The notes below the pieces were generated by a model. That model saw nothing but the letters and a program-made list of their open reading frames with translations, had not been told where the DNA came from and did not search any database. Shown here one piece after another: positions 26,931 through 38,242 of a stretch of 64,000 bases of DNA (positions are counted from its first letter, which is position 1; every line of letters starts with the position of its first letter). A program made the translations under genes and the position numbers. The DNA is from Thermococcus aggregans (GTDB taxonomy: Archaea > Methanobacteriota_B > Thermococci > Thermococcales > Thermococcaceae), in contig NZ_CP099582.1 in assembly GCF_024022995.1 (NCBI RefSeq), forward strand, positions 558,001-622,000, written 5' to 3'.

Positions 26931-26991
26931 CACTTACTTGACAATTCCTTTGTAATGGTCACTTTCATTTAAATTCATTGGAGGGCTTCTT

Positions 26992-27303
26992 ATGGAGACG
27001 ATCATTAAAGAAATTGTGGATGCCGAGAAAAAAGCTGAAGAAAGGATTGAAAAGGCAAAAGAAGAAGCAAAAATGAGAATAAACCGTGCAAAAGAAGAGG
27101 CTAAAAAAATTGAAGAGGAAATATTAAAAGAAGCCCAAGAAAAAGCGAATTCTCTTATAGAAGCGAAGAAAGCTGAGGGAGAAGAGGAAGCAAAAAAGAT
27201 TCTTGAAGAAGGGGAAAAAGAACTTGAGGAAATAAGGGTTAGAGCGACACAAAACTTTGAGCAGGCAATTGAAGAAGCAATAAAGCTCATTAGAGGTAGA
27301 TGA
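26992..27303 (+). CDS. atpH: V/A-type ATP synthase subunit H
   Basis: A 103-residue, wholly helical, charged protein (KEEAKMRINRAKEEAKKIEE pattern). It forms the peripheral-stalk coiled coil with subunit E, equivalent to the AhaH or G subunit. First gene of the operon H-I-K-E-C-F-A-B-D. GGAGGG precedes the ATG. Confidence 0.88.
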   Translation: METIIKEIVDAEKKAEERIEKAKEEAKMRINRAKEEAKKIEEEILKEAQEKANSLIEAKKAEGEEEAKKILEEGEKELEEIRVRATQNFEQAIEEAIKLIRGR

Positions 27304-27306
27304 AAG

Positions 27307-29292
27307 ATGTTCAAACCGGAAGAGATAGTCAAGATAGATGTGTTAAGCTTAAACAGATATAAGGATTCTATCTTGACTTATCTCCATGAGGAAGGTGTTC
27401 TAGAGATCAGAGAAATCGATGTAGAATTTGCCCAAAAAGATGCTCCCAATGAGTTTTACAGAAAGGCCGCGTCGTACAGCATTAGTCTTTCTCGTCTCAT
27501 AGATTTCTTGAAAGGTTACAAGGAGCAGACAAAAGGGGGTATTAAGAGCTTCATTTTTCCAGAACTAAAACCAAAGAAAAAATACAAGTATGAGGGAATT
27601 GAAAAGCTAATAAAGGAGATTGAAAGTTTTCTCGAAACTGCCGAACCGGAAATAAAAAGCGTTGAAAGTAAGATAAATTCTTTGAATGCTGAAATAGAGC
27701 GACTAAAAACAGAAATAGAGATCTTGGAATTGCTTTCAGCGTTGGACATAGAGGTAGAATATCTCAAACCTACAAAAAACCTTGAAATAGTTGTCGGTTT
27801 TGTTGAAAAGGACAAATTTTTGTCTCTGATTGAAGAACTGAAAAAAGCTCTCAATGATAAGTTGGTGTATGTCTCAAGGGATTTGAAGGGAAAGGCCCTT
27901 GTTGTAATCGCCCTGCTGAAAAAAGACTACGATAAGGCTAATCCTATCCTTGCAAAATATTCCTTTGAAAGAATTGAGGTACCTGAAGTAAAAGGAAAAC
28001 CAAAAGATGCTGTGAAAGAGCTCCAAAAAGAGATAACAAAGCTCAACGAGGAGTTAGAAGCAACGAAAAAAGAGGCAAAGGCTCTTGCCGAAAAATACCA
28101 CGATGAGTTAGTTTTCTACCAGGAACTCATGGAAAATGAGAGAGAAAAAGCAAATATATTGAGCAATCTAATAAGGACGAATATGACTTTTGCCCTTACT
28201 GGATGGCTGCCAAAGAAGGATGTCCCAAAAATAATAGAGGGGCTTAAGAAAATATCTCACGGCAAAATATACGTAAACGTAAGGTCTCCAACACCGGAGG
28301 AGCTCGATGAAATACCTATAAAGCTGAAGAACCCCAAATTCATTGAACCTTTTGAAATGCTTACTGAAATGTTCGGTGTTCCAAAATACAATGAGCTGGA
28401 CCCAACCCCCATATTAGCTTTTACGTATTCATTTTTCTTTGGATTTATGTTAACTGACTTTATGTATGGGCTTATAATAGCGATAGTGGCTGCACTGCTT
28501 GCAATGGGACACAAAAAGCTTAATGACGGCGTTTATAAGTTCTCGAATATTCTGCTCTGGAGCGCAATTTTCACCATGGTAATGGGAATACTCTTTGGCA
28601 GTTATTTCGGAGATGCCTTTCAGAGGGTAGGGATCAATGTGCCAGCGCTCTTAGACCCAATGAGGGGAGCATTAGTTGTTTTGGAGTTGGCACTGGTAAT
28701 TGGTCTGCTCCACCTCTTTATCGGCTACACGCTGGGCTTTATAGTTAAGGTAAAGAACAAAGAAATAACCAATGCAGTACTGGAGCAGCTTCCGTGGATG
28801 CTTATAATTCTAGGAGTAATCTTCCTTGCCCTTTCAATGGCAGGATTTACGAGCATTAAAGTAGGAGAAGCATTTTTGCTGCCGGGCATTGTTCTCTTTG
28901 TAATCTCTGAGATCAGAAGTGACTTGCCAATACTGATGAGGCTGTTGATGACGATCTCAGATTTCTTTGGATTCATTGGCAACTGGCTAAGCTACGCTAG
29001 GCTGATGGCATTGGCGTTGGCAACAGCTGGAATAGCAATGGTAGTAAACATAATAGTCGAGATGATCTGGGGTATCAGGATAGGTCCAATACCCTTAGGC
29101 GTAGCAGTTGGTTTGGTGGTATTCATAGGCGGACACATCTTTTCAACAGCAATAAACGCATTAGGGGCTTTCGTTCACGCTTTGCGTTTACATTATGTTG
29201 AATTTTTTGGAACCTTTTACTCAGGTGAAGGTAAGAAATTTGAACCGTTTAAAGCTAAAAGAGAAGTATCTGAACTTGAATTAGAAATTTAG
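27307..29292 (+). CDS. atpI: V/A-type ATP synthase subunit I (a-type stator)
   Basis: The 661-residue membrane stator and ion-channel subunit. The N-terminal 340 residues are cytosolic with long coiled coils. The C-terminal half has seven to eight membrane helices, including LTDFMYGLIIAIVAALLAMG and LSYARLMALALATAGIAMVV, which contains the essential Arg facing the K ring. Ion specificity (sodium or proton) is not decided here by this chain. The gene starts three bases after atpH. Confidence 0.95.
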   Translation: MFKPEEIVKIDVLSLNRYKDSILTYLHEEGVLEIREIDVEFAQKDAPNEFYRKAASYSISLSRLIDFLKGYKEQTKGGIKSFIFPELKPKKKYKYEGIEKLIKEIESFLETAEPEIKSVESKINSLNAEIERLKTEIEILELLSALDIEVEYLKPTKNLEIVVGFVEKDKFLSLIEELKKALNDKLVYVSRDLKGKALVVIALLKKDYDKANPILAKYSFERIEVPEVKGKPKDAVKELQKEITKLNEELEATKKEAKALAEKYHDELVFYQELMENEREKANILSNLIRTNMTFALTGWLPKKDVPKIIEGLKKISHGKIYVNVRSPTPEELDEIPIKLKNPKFIEPFEMLTEMFGVPKYNELDPTPILAFTYSFFFGFMLTDFMYGLIIAIVAALLAMGHKKLNDGVYKFSNILLWSAIFTMVMGILFGSYFGDAFQRVGINVPALLDPMRGALVVLELALVIGLLHLFIGYTLGFIVKVKNKEITNAVLEQLPWMLIILGVIFLALSMAGFTSIKVGEAFLLPGIVLFVISEIRSDLPILMRLLMTISDFFGFIGNWLSYARLMALALATAGIAMVVNIIVEMIWGIRIGPIPLGVAVGLVVFIGGHIFSTAINALGAFVHALRLHYVEFFGTFYSGEGKKFEPFKAKREVSELELEI

Positions 29293-29302
29293 GGGGTGTT
29301 AA

Positions 29303-29791
<489 letters not shown>

Positions 29792-29825
29792 GCCTTCTCC
29801 CTATTATTTCAAGGAGGAATCTTCA

Positions 29826-30437
29826 ATGGAAGGAGCAAAGCTAATTATCGAGGAGATTAACAGGGAGGCAGAGTTAAAGATAAAGTACATCTTAGAGGAA
29901 GCAGAGAAAAAGGCAGAAGAACTTAGAAAAGAGGCTGAAAAAAGAGCAAAAGCTAAGGCCGAGTGGATGATTAGAAAAGCCCAAACGCAGGCAGAACTTG
30001 AGAAACAGAGGATAATCGCCAATGCAAAGCTTGAGGTTAGGAGGAAGAGGCTTGCGCTTCAGGAGGAACTCATTAATGAGGTGTTGGAGGCATTAAAGGA
30101 GAGGTCAGCTTCAATACCAGAGGAGGAATACCTCGAGATTATCAAGGAATTGATTGTTCAAGGGGTTAAGGAACTAGGGGAAGAGAAGGTAGTCGTGTCC
30201 TCCAACAAAGAAACACTATCTCTCATAGAGAAGCACTTGGAAGAAATTAAGGAGTATGCAAAAGAGCAACTTGGAAGGGACGTTGAAATAGAAATAGGAG
30301 AACCAATCGAGACCATAGGTGGAGCAGTAATATACAACCCCGATAGAAGCATAAGGGTAGACAACACCTTTGAAGCCAGAATTGAGAGATTCCAAAGTGA
30401 GCTTCGCTCTAGAATAGCAAAAATTCTGTTTAGGTGA
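29826..30437 (+). CDS. atpE: V/A-type ATP synthase subunit E
   Basis: The 203-residue peripheral-stalk subunit: a long N-terminal helix (residues 1-110) that coils with subunit H, then a C-terminal alpha/beta head (IGEPIETIGGAVIYNPDRSI) that binds the A3B3 hexamer. ATG at 29826 follows GGAGGAATC. The frame is open 15 codons further upstream, inside atpK, but lacks a ribosome site there. Overlaps the next gene's leader. Confidence 0.92.
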   Translation: MEGAKLIIEEINREAELKIKYILEEAEKKAEELRKEAEKRAKAKAEWMIRKAQTQAELEKQRIIANAKLEVRRKRLALQEELINEVLEALKERSASIPEEEYLEIIKELIVQGVKELGEEKVVVSSNKETLSLIEKHLEEIKEYAKEQLGRDVEIEIGEPIETIGGAVIYNPDRSIRVDNTFEARIERFQSELRSRIAKILFR

Positions 30438-30442
30438 GGGAA

Positions 30443-31552
30443 GTGGAAGCGAACACCATAACGACGATCCTTGATACAAGCTTGGCAATTATATTCACGT
30501 GGGTAGCCTACAAAACCGGACAAATCTTGTGGAAGTATACTCCCTATTCATACCCGAATGCCAGAATTAGGGCGATGGAGGCAAGGCTTTTCACGGAGCA
30601 AAAGTTCAATGAATTAGCGGAATCAAAAACCCTAAATAACTTTGTCATGAACCTGGAGGATACAGATTATAAGCCCTACCTCACTACTCTCCCAGTTTTG
30701 AACTCTGAGAACATAGATAGGGCTCTTGATAAGGCATTGGCAGATGTATACGAGCTCATGATTAAGATTCTCCCCAAGAGAACCAGAGAGTTCTTCAAAC
30801 TTCTTCTTGAAGAATGGGACATTAGGAACATATCTTCTGCTGTGAAAGCAAAGCTTAGGGGAGAAGTTGCTAGAGATTACATAAACGAAATTGGCACAAT
30901 GGTTGAAAAAGTGAAGGCAATTGCTGAGGCAAAGACCCTCGAAGAAATACTTGTCATACTTGAAGGAACAGAATACGAGGAAACTTATCAGAAGCTCCTA
31001 TTAAACGAGATAACCCCAGAAGAGTTCGAGACGGAACTGTACAAAAACCATTACCTAAAGCTATCCAACTACGCAGCCTCACGAAAAGATGAGGAAAAGC
31101 TTATCTTGGAGGAGTTTGTAAGATTAAAAATTGATAAGATAAACCTAAGCACGATACTCAGAGGGAAAGCCCACGGATTAGGAGCAGAAAAACTTAGGAA
31201 TTCTCTTATACCCGGCGGTAAGATAAAAAGAAAAACCCTTGAAGCCCTTGCAAATATGGAAGACGTCGAAATGGTTCTGGCGGAATTGGACTCCACAGAG
31301 TATTCGGGAATAATAAGAGAACATAGGGAAGAGATACTGGAGGACATCTCGGCATTTGAGAGGGCATTTGACAGGTACATACTTCAGAGGATGGCAGAGC
31401 TGACAAGATTTTATCCGCTGAGCGTTGCGGTACCTTTGAGCTACATTCTCCAAAAAGAAAGTGAAATAAGAAAGCTCAAAGCAATAGCAAAGCTCGTGGA
31501 GGATGGCGTAAAACCAGAGCTCATAAAGAAAGCAGTGGGTGAGTTACCATGA
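30443..31552 (+). CDS. atpC: V/A-type ATP synthase subunit C (central-stalk d-type)
   Basis: About 369 residues, helical, forming the funnel that joins the central stalk to the K ring (V-type subunit d). Segments such as [16 protein letters not shown] and [19 protein letters not shown] are typical. The GTG at 30443 follows the GGTGAGG that contains the atpE stop. A GTG at 30434 is in frame but overlaps that site. Ends overlapping atpF by four bases. Confidence 0.92.
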   Translation: MEANTITTILDTSLAIIFTWVAYKTGQILWKYTPYSYPNARIRAMEARLFTEQKFNELAESKTLNNFVMNLEDTDYKPYLTTLPVLNSENIDRALDKALADVYELMIKILPKRTREFFKLLLEEWDIRNISSAVKAKLRGEVARDYINEIGTMVEKVKAIAEAKTLEEILVILEGTEYEETYQKLLLNEITPEEFETELYKNHYLKLSNYAASRKDEEKLILEEFVRLKIDKINLSTILRGKAHGLGAEKLRNSLIPGGKIKRKTLEALANMEDVEMVLAELDSTEYSGIIREHREEILEDISAFERAFDRYILQRMAELTRFYPLSVAVPLSYILQKESEIRKLKAIAKLVEDGVKPELIKKAVGELP

Positions 31553-31857
31553 AGATAGTTGTTCTTGGTGATAAAGACACTGCACTCGGCTTTAGACTTG
31601 CAGGGGTTCATGAAGCGTATTCGTTTGAAGAAACTACCCACGAGTTGGAAAGGGCAAAAAATAAACTTAAAGAACTTATAGAAAGGGAAGATATTGGTGT
31701 GATTCTTATAACAGAACGACTGGCTCAAAAAATTGGAATTCCCGATGTAACTTTCCCGATAATCCTCCCAATTCCTGATAAGTATGGATCCCTCTATGGT
31801 GAGGAACAACTGAAAGAAATTGTTAGAAAAGCCATAGGTGTAGAGATAAAGAGGTGA
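31549..31857 (+). CDS. atpF: V/A-type ATP synthase subunit F
   Basis: The 102-residue central-stalk subunit with a Rossmann-like core: [20 protein letters not shown], then [14 protein letters not shown] and a C-terminal helix. It associates with subunit D in the rotor. Overlaps atpC by four bases, and its 3' end supplies the ribosome site of atpA. Confidence 0.93.
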   Translation: MKIVVLGDKDTALGFRLAGVHEAYSFEETTHELERAKNKLKELIEREDIGVILITERLAQKIGIPDVTFPIILPIPDKYGSLYGEEQLKEIVRKAIGVEIKR

Positions 31858-31862
31858 AAAAT

Positions 31863-34800
31863 ATGGGAAGGATAATTAGAGTTACCGGACCATTAGTTGT
31901 TGCTGATGATATGAGAGGCTCAAGGATGTATGAGGTCGTTAGAGTTGGAGAACTTGGACTTATTGGAGAGATAATCCGATTAGAAGGTGACAAAGCTGTT
32001 ATCCAGGTTTATGAGGAAACTGCAGGTGTTAAGCCAGGTGAACCAGTTATTGGAACGGGAGCATCTTTGAGTGTTGAACTTGGGCCAGGGTTGTTAACTT
32101 CAATTTACGATGGAATACAAAGACCTCTAGAAATCTTGAGAGAAAAGAGCGGAGATTTCATCGGAAGAGGTCTTACTGCTCCAGCTTTGCCAAGAGACAA
32201 AAAGTGGCACTTCACTCCAAAAGTAAAGGTTGGCGACAAGGTTACGGGTGGAGACATAATAGGTGTTGTCCCTGAAACGAGCATCATAGAGCACAAAATA
32301 ATGGTTCCCCCAGGGATTGAGGGTGAGATAGTAGAGATTGTCGAAGAAGGAGAGTACACAATAGAAGAAGTTGTTGCAAAAGTCAAAACTCCAAGCGGGG
32401 AAATTAAAGAACTCAAAATGTACCAAAAGTGGCCCGTTAGGCAAAAGAGACCCTATAAGGAGAAGCTTCCTCCGGAAGTTCCGCTTATTACCGGGCAGAG
32501 GATTATTGATACTTTCTTCCCGCAGGCAAAAGGTGGAACTGCAGCTATTCCAGGACCCTTCGGAAGTGGAAAATGTGTTGATGGTGATACCCTAGTTCTA
32601 ACGAAGGAATTTGGACTGATAAAGATAAAGGATCTCTACGAGAAGCTCGACGGAAAAGGTAAGAAGACCGTTAGAGAGGGAGAAGAGTGGACCGAGCTTG
32701 ATGAACCAATAACGCTCTATGGATACAAGGATGGAAAGATTGTAGAGATAAAGGCAACTCACGTGTACAAGGGCTATTCCCAGGGGATGATTGAGATAAA
32801 GACTAGAACAGGAAGGAGAATAAAAGTTACCCCAATACACAAGCTCTTCACTGGCAGGGTAACCAAAGATGGGCTAGTTATAGAGGAAGTAATGGCAATG
32901 CACCTGAAGAAGGGAGATAGAATTCTAGTTGCAAAGAAGATAGATGGGGGGGAAGATGCTAAGCTGAACATTAGTGTCACCGTTAGATCTCCAAAGAAAG
33001 TCAGAATTCCGGAAGTCCTCGATGAGAGGCTAGCTGAGTTCTTGGGCTACCTACTTGCTGACGGAACCCTTAAGCCGAGAACCGTCGCAATATATAACAA
33101 CGATGAGTCTCTTCTGAAGAGGGCTAATGATCTCGCCAGGGAGCTCTTCGGCATTGAAGGAAAGATAGTACAGGATAGAACTGTAAAAGCTCTCTTAATA
33201 CACAGCAAGGCTCTAGTTGAGTTCTTTAAGGCTTTAGGTGTTCCTGGGATCAAGAAGGCGGGAAGCTGGAAAGTTCCTAAGGAGCTTCTCATGAGCAAGC
33301 CGAGTGTAGTTGATGCATTCATTAAGGCCTACATAGCCTGTGACGGCCATTACAACGAGAAGAAAGGGAAGGTAGAGATAGCAACTGCCTCAGAAGAAGC
33401 CGCCTATGGTCTGAGCTACCTCCTTGCCAAACTCGGCATATATGCCATAACAAGGGAGAAGGAAGTCAAGGGTAGGAAGTACTACAGGGTAATTATAAGC
33501 GGCAAGGCAAACCTTGAGAAGCTCGGAATTAAGAGGGAAGGTAGGGGATACACAAGCATCGACGTCATCCCAGTGGATGTTGAGGATCTCTATGAGGCTA
33601 TTGGAAGGCTGTATGCAGAGCTCAAGGGGGTTGGAATAGAGATACACAACTACCTCTCAGGAGAAAACATGAGTTATGAAACCTTCAAGAAGTTTGCAAA
33701 GTTCATCGGGATGGAGGAAATAGCTGAGAATCATCTTAGCCACGTTCTCTTCGATGAGATCGTTGAGATAAGGTACATAGACGAGCCCCAGGAAGTTTAT
33801 GATGTAACTACTGAAACCCACAACTTTATTGGGGGTAACATGCCAACTTTCCTCCACAACACCGTCACCCAGCACCAGTTAGCCAAGTGGAGCGACGCTG
33901 AGGTTGTTGTGTACATTGGTTGTGGTGAAAGAGGAAACGAGATGACAGATGTCCTTGAGGAATTCCCCAAGCTGACTGATCCAAACACGGGTAAACCCCT
34001 TATGGAGAGAACTGTTCTCATAGCTAACACATCCAACATGCCAGTCGCTGCGAGAGAAGCCTCTATTTATACGGGAATTACAATAGCTGAGTACTTTAGA
34101 GACATGGGATACAATGTTGCTCTTATGGCAGATTCAACTTCAAGATGGGCCGAAGCTTTGAGAGAAATCTCTGGAAGACTTGAAGAAATGCCTGGTGAAG
34201 AAGGTTACCCAGCATACCTTGCGTCTAAGATAGCAGAGTTCTACGAGAGAGCTGGTAGAGTGAGAACGTTGGGAAGTGACGATAGAATTGGAAGCGTAAG
34301 TGTTATCGGTGCCGTTTCACCGCCAGGTGGTGATCTAAGCGATCCTGTGGTTCAGAACACCTTAAGAGTCGTTAAAGTCTTCTGGGCATTGGATGCTGAC
34401 CTGGCAAGAAGAAGGCACTTCCCGGCCATTAACTGGCTTACGAGTTATTCTCTCTACGTGGATTCCATAAAGGATTGGTGGCATAAGAACGTTGATCCAG
34501 AATGGAAAGCTATGAGAGATGAGGCAATGAAACTTCTGCAGAAAGAGGCCGAATTGGAAGAAATAGTTAGAATAGTGGGTCCAGATGCATTACCGGAGAG
34601 GGAGAGGGCTATACTCCTTGTGGCAAGAATGATAAGAGAGGATTACCTCCAGCAAGATGCGTTCCACGAGGTTGATACATACTGTCCACCAAAGAAGCAA
34701 ATAACAATGATGAGAGTCATTCTGAATTTCTACCGCCACACTATGAGAGCAATAGATGCTGGAATCCCAGTCGAAGAAATTGCGAAGCTCCCTGTTAGAG

Positions 34801-34907
34801 AAGAGATAGGAAGAATGAAGTACAATCCAAACATTGAGGAGATAGCTTCGTTAATAGAAAAGACAGAAGAGCAGTTTAAGGAACTCTTTAAGAAATACGG
34901 GGAGTGA
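31863..34907 (+). CDS. atpA: V/A-type ATP synthase catalytic subunit A, intein-containing
   Basis: The 1014-residue precursor encodes the catalytic A subunit interrupted by an intein. N-extein residues 1-237 and C-extein 667-1014 join to a 585-residue protein of normal size. The Walker A motif GPFGSGKT is split by the intein between Lys237 and Thr667, so the enzyme can bind ATP only after splicing. Other core motifs are [27 protein letters not shown] and [18 protein letters not shown]. The start at 31863 (MGRIIRVTG) follows GAGGTGA. Confidence 0.97.
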   Translation: MGRIIRVTGPLVVADDMRGSRMYEVVRVGELGLIGEIIRLEGDKAVIQVYEETAGVKPGEPVIGTGASLSVELGPGLLTSIYDGIQRPLEILREKSGDFIGRGLTAPALPRDKKWHFTPKVKVGDKVTGGDIIGVVPETSIIEHKIMVPPGIEGEIVEIVEEGEYTIEEVVAKVKTPSGEIKELKMYQKWPVRQKRPYKEKLPPEVPLITGQRIIDTFFPQAKGGTAAIPGPFGSGKCVDGDTLVLTKEFGLIKIKDLYEKLDGKGKKTVREGEEWTELDEPITLYGYKDGKIVEIKATHVYKGYSQGMIEIKTRTGRRIKVTPIHKLFTGRVTKDGLVIEEVMAMHLKKGDRILVAKKIDGGEDAKLNISVTVRSPKKVRIPEVLDERLAEFLGYLLADGTLKPRTVAIYNNDESLLKRANDLARELFGIEGKIVQDRTVKALLIHSKALVEFFKALGVPGIKKAGSWKVPKELLMSKPSVVDAFIKAYIACDGHYNEKKGKVEIATASEEAAYGLSYLLAKLGIYAITREKEVKGRKYYRVIISGKANLEKLGIKREGRGYTSIDVIPVDVEDLYEAIGRLYAELKGVGIEIHNYLSGENMSYETFKKFAKFIGMEEIAENHLSHVLFDEIVEIRYIDEPQEVYDVTTETHNFIGGNMPTFLHNTVTQHQLAKWSDAEVVVYIGCGERGNEMTDVLEEFPKLTDPNTGKPLMERTVLIANTSNMPVAAREASIYTGITIAEYFRDMGYNVALMADSTSRWAEALREISGRLEEMPGEEGYPAYLASKIAEFYERAGRVRTLGSDDRIGSVSVIGAVSPPGGDLSDPVVQNTLRVVKVFWALDADLARRRHFPAINWLTSYSLYVDSIKDWWHKNVDPEWKAMRDEAMKLLQKEAELEEIVRIVGPDALPERERAILLVARMIREDYLQQDAFHEVDTYCPPKKQITMMRVILNFYRHTMRAIDAGIPVEEIAKLPVREEIGRMKYNPNIEEIASLIEKTEEQFKELFKKYGE
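32574..33860 (+). mobile_element. Intein with LAGLIDADG homing endonuclease in atpA
   Basis: A 429-residue class 1 intein. It begins with Cys (CVDGDTLVL, block A), has block [10 protein letters not shown] with the TxxH-type pattern, and ends [14 protein letters not shown] with the penultimate His and last Asn; the +1 residue is Thr. The central endonuclease carries both dodecapeptides, [11 protein letters not shown] and AYIACDGHY, each with its catalytic Asp, so it is probably active in homing. Insertion at the ATPase P-loop is a known site for Thermococcales VMA inteins. Confidence 0.95.
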
Positions 34908-34912
34908 TAAAA

Positions 34913-36301
34913 ATGCCCGGAATGGAATACTCCACAATAAGCAAGATTTACGGTCCTTTGATGGTGGTTCAGGGAGTTAAAGGAGTGGCTTATGGTGAAG
35001 TCGTTGAAATAGAAGTAGAGGGCGGAGAAAAGAGAAAGGGACAGGTGTTAGAGGCTAGAGAGGACTTGGCTATCGTCCAAGTTTTTGAGGGAACCAGAGA
35101 TTTAGATGTAAAGACAACAAGGGTTAGGTTCACTGGAGAGACGCTTAAAGTTCCAGTGTCAATGGACATGCTTGGAAGAATATTCAACGGTATCGGTGAG
35201 CCAATTGACGGCGGCCCGGAGATAATCCCGGAGGACAGGAGAGACGTTCACGGTGCACCTCTCAACCCCGTAGCGAGAGCATATCCAAGGGATTTCATTC
35301 AAACCGGTATCTCTGCGATAGATGGTATGAACACCTTGGTTAGAGGTCAAAAGCTCCCAATTTTCAGCGGTAGCGGTCTGCCACACAACATGCTTGCAGC
35401 TCAAATCGCAAGACAGGCAAAAGTTTTAGGTGAAGAGGAGCAGTTTGCTGTAGTATTTGCCGCAATGGGTATCACCTACGAAGAGGCAAACTTCTTCAAG
35501 AAGAGCTTTGAAGAAACCGGAGCAATTGAGAGAGCAGTGCTGTTCCTTAACCTTGCAGATGATCCAGCCATTGAGCGTATTATTACCCCAAGAATGGCCC
35601 TTACTGTTGCGGAATACCTAGCTTTCGATTACGACATGCAGGTTCTCGTTATCCTCACAGACATGACCAACTATTGTGAAGCTCTGCGTGAAATCTCGGC
35701 AGCAAGAGAAGAGGTTCCAGGAAGAAGAGGTTATCCCGGTTACATGTACACTGACTTGGCAACAATTTATGAGAGGGCCGGTAGAGTTAGGGGAAGAAAA
35801 GGAAGCATAACCCAGATGCCCATCCTAACGATGCCCGACGACGATATTACCCACCCAATCCCAGACCTTACGGGCTACATTACGGAAGGACAGATAGTTT
35901 TGAGCAGAGACCTTCATAGAAAGGGCATTTACCCACCAATTGATGTTCTTCCAAGCCTTAGCAGATTGATGAAGGACGGTATAGGCAAAGGAAGAACAAG
36001 AGAAGACCACTCTCAGCTAAGCCAGCAGCTTTATGCGGCTTACGCTGAGGGCAGAAGCTTGAGAGACCTTGTAGCGGTTGTAGGTGAAGAAGCCCTAAGT
36101 GAGACTGATAGAAAGTACCTCGAATTTGCAGACAGGTTTGAGAGAGAGTTCGTCGCTCAGGGCTATGATGAAGACAGAGGTATCTTTGAGACTCTCGATC
36201 TTGGATGGGAACTCCTCTCAATACTGCCAGAGTCAGAGCTCAAGAGAGTGGAGAGGAAGTACATAGAGAAGTACCATCCAAAGTACAGGCGCTCCTCTTG
36301 A
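34913..36301 (+). CDS. atpB: V/A-type ATP synthase regulatory subunit B
   Basis: A 462-residue non-catalytic partner of A in the A3B3 hexamer. It lacks a P-loop; in its place is FSGSGLPHN. Typical segments are [36 protein letters not shown] and [20 protein letters not shown]. Start at 34913 follows GGGGAGTGAT, formed at the end of atpA. Confidence 0.96.
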   Translation: MPGMEYSTISKIYGPLMVVQGVKGVAYGEVVEIEVEGGEKRKGQVLEAREDLAIVQVFEGTRDLDVKTTRVRFTGETLKVPVSMDMLGRIFNGIGEPIDGGPEIIPEDRRDVHGAPLNPVARAYPRDFIQTGISAIDGMNTLVRGQKLPIFSGSGLPHNMLAAQIARQAKVLGEEEQFAVVFAAMGITYEEANFFKKSFEETGAIERAVLFLNLADDPAIERIITPRMALTVAEYLAFDYDMQVLVILTDMTNYCEALREISAAREEVPGRRGYPGYMYTDLATIYERAGRVRGRKGSITQMPILTMPDDDITHPIPDLTGYITEGQIVLSRDLHRKGIYPPIDVLPSLSRLMKDGIGKGRTREDHSQLSQQLYAAYAEGRSLRDLVAVVGEEALSETDRKYLEFADRFEREFVAQGYDEDRGIFETLDLGWELLSILPESELKRVERKYIEKYHPKYRRSS

Positions 36302-36326
36302 CCTCTTTTATTTTGAGGTGAGTTAA

Positions 36327-36971
36327 ATGACGAAGATACTGAAGGTCAAGCCAACCAGAATGGAGCTTTTGAGACTAAAGAGAAGGATAAAACTAGCTGA
36401 AAAGGGACATAAAATCCTCAAGGAAAAGCAGGATGCCCTTATAATGGAATTCTTCACAATATACGATGAGGCTCTGGCACTGAGAAGAGAGCTCAATCAG
36501 AAAATAGCGGAAGCATTTGAACAGCTTAGATTGGCCGAGATAGATACTGGAGTTGTCAGGCTTAATGAAATAGCCCTCAGTGTAAAGCCAAATAAAGAGA
36601 TAGAGATTAAGAAGAGAAACATTATGGGAGTGCCTGTGCCTTTAATTGAGGCGGAGGAGTTTAAAAGGAACCCCAGTGAGAGGGGGTATGCTTTTGTCTC
36701 AAGTTCTTCCAAAGTAGATATCGCTTCGGAAAAATTTGAAGAAGTTCTTGAGCTGGCTGTAAAGCTGGCAGAAGTGGAGGAGACATTAAAAAGACTCGCC
36801 AAGGAAATTGAAAAGACAAAAAGAAGAGTTAACGCTCTGGAATACATTATCATCCCAAGAATGAAGGAAACTGTGAGGTATATAAGCCAGCATTTGGATG
36901 AGATGGAAAGGGAAAACTTCTTCAGATTGAAGAGAGTCAAGGCGCTTCTTGAGGCTAAGGCTCAGACTTAG
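36327..36971 (+). CDS. atpD: V/A-type ATP synthase subunit D (rotor axle)
   Basis: A 214-residue protein of two long helices forming the antiparallel coiled-coil axle: [20 protein letters not shown] at the N-terminus and [20 protein letters not shown] near the C-terminus. The last gene of the operon. T-rich tracts at 36976-36991 after the stop fit transcription termination. Confidence 0.94.
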   Translation: MTKILKVKPTRMELLRLKRRIKLAEKGHKILKEKQDALIMEFFTIYDEALALRRELNQKIAEAFEQLRLAEIDTGVVRLNEIALSVKPNKEIEIKKRNIMGVPVPLIEAEEFKRNPSERGYAFVSSSSKVDIASEKFEEVLELAVKLAEVEETLKRLAKEIEKTKRRVNALEYIIIPRMKETVRYISQHLDEMERENFFRLKRVKALLEAKAQT

Positions 36972-37015
36972 TTAGCTTTTTATCTTTTTATTGAGACTCT
37001 TCTGTGGTGAGAACT

Positions 37016-38242
37016 ATGACACTTAAATTGTTCTACTTGAACCCATACCTAAGGGAAGCTTCTGCAAAGGTAGAGGATGTTGAGGTTGAAGGGGGTAGAA
37101 TTAGGGTATTGCTCGATAGGACGATATTCTACCCCGAAGGTGGTGGACAGCCCAGCGACAGAGGGGTAATAAAAGGAGAGGGTTTTAGGATTGAAGTCGA
37201 AAAAGTAGAGGGAAAAGATAAAATTTGGCATGAGGGAAAGCTTATAGGCAGATCTCCTAAGAAAGGGGAGGAAGTTGAGCTTGAACTTGACTGGGAATGG
37301 AGATACGAAAACATGAGACAACATACTGGTCAGCATATATTTTCTGCAATCCTGAAAAGAATGTACAACAGCGATACCACGGGATTCCAGATCTTCCCCG
37401 ATTACAATAAAATCGAGATCAATTTTGATGGAGAATTAACTTGGGAGCATATTCTTGCTGCAGAACTTGAGGCAAATGAAGTTGTTTGGGCAGATATCCC
37501 TGTAGAGGTTGAGGAATATGACGAACTTCCCGAAGAAATAAGCTCGGCCCTCAGGAAAGCTTTGCCCAAAAAGGTGTCGGGAAAAATTCGAATAGTGAAA
37601 ATAGGGGACGTTGATTTAATTCCATGCGGAGGGACCCACGTAAAAAGCACCAGAGAAGTTGGCTTCATAAAGGTTCTTAACTTCTACAGAAAAACCAAAA
37701 ACATCTGGCGTATAGAGTTTGCCTGCGGGTATAGAGCGCTTATATACCTAGACAAGCTCTTAGAGGATTACTGGGGAAGCTTGGACAGGATGCACAACAA
37801 AAACAGACCTCTAATTGAAAGGGTAGAGGAACTAAAGAAAGAGCTTGAGGCAATTGAAGAACAAAAAGCAGAACTTAGAAGGGAGCTATGGGAGTGGAAA
37901 AGTAAAGCTCTGCTGTCTAATGCCTATGAGATTGGTAGGGTAAAGGTGGTCTCCTACGTTGAATTGATGGATATGAAAGACGCGCAGGCGTTTATTGTAT
38001 ACCTCGTGGATAAGAACCCCAACACGATAGTTTTGGCAGTTGGGAGCAATTATGTCATTTTTGCAAAGAACAAGAATGTAGAAGGCATTTCTATGAAGGA
38101 GCTTCTTAAAGAAGTGCTCAGAGAAGTCGGTGGTGGTGGAGGCGGAAGCGACGTTTTGGCAAGAGGAGGAGGATTCAAGGCAAAGCCAGAAGAAGTACTT
38201 AAAGTGGCGGAAAGAATAATAAAAGAGAAGCTGAAGGACTAA
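37016..38242 (+). CDS. alaX: Alanyl-tRNA editing protein AlaX-L
   Basis: A 408-residue trans-editing deacylase that hydrolyses Ser-tRNA-Ala and Gly-tRNA-Ala. The zinc-binding editing site is RQHTGQHIFSAIL and CGGTHVKSTREVG. The N-terminal [13 protein letters not shown]-like segment ([15 protein letters not shown] type) is standard for the domain. The C-terminal part has a coiled coil and the glycine-rich DHHA1-like GGGGGGSDVLARGGG, marking the long AlaX form. It duplicates the editing function of alaS in this window. Start 37016 follows GGTGAG. Its last four bases overlap the convergent ino1 gene. Confidence 0.93.
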   Translation: MTLKLFYLNPYLREASAKVEDVEVEGGRIRVLLDRTIFYPEGGGQPSDRGVIKGEGFRIEVEKVEGKDKIWHEGKLIGRSPKKGEEVELELDWEWRYENMRQHTGQHIFSAILKRMYNSDTTGFQIFPDYNKIEINFDGELTWEHILAAELEANEVVWADIPVEVEEYDELPEEISSALRKALPKKVSGKIRIVKIGDVDLIPCGGTHVKSTREVGFIKVLNFYRKTKNIWRIEFACGYRALIYLDKLLEDYWGSLDRMHNKNRPLIERVEELKKELEAIEEQKAELRRELWEWKSKALLSNAYEIGRVKVVSYVELMDMKDAQAFIVYLVDKNPNTIVLAVGSNYVIFAKNKNVEGISMKELLKEVLREVGGGGGGSDVLARGGGFKAKPEEVLKVAERIIKEKLKD

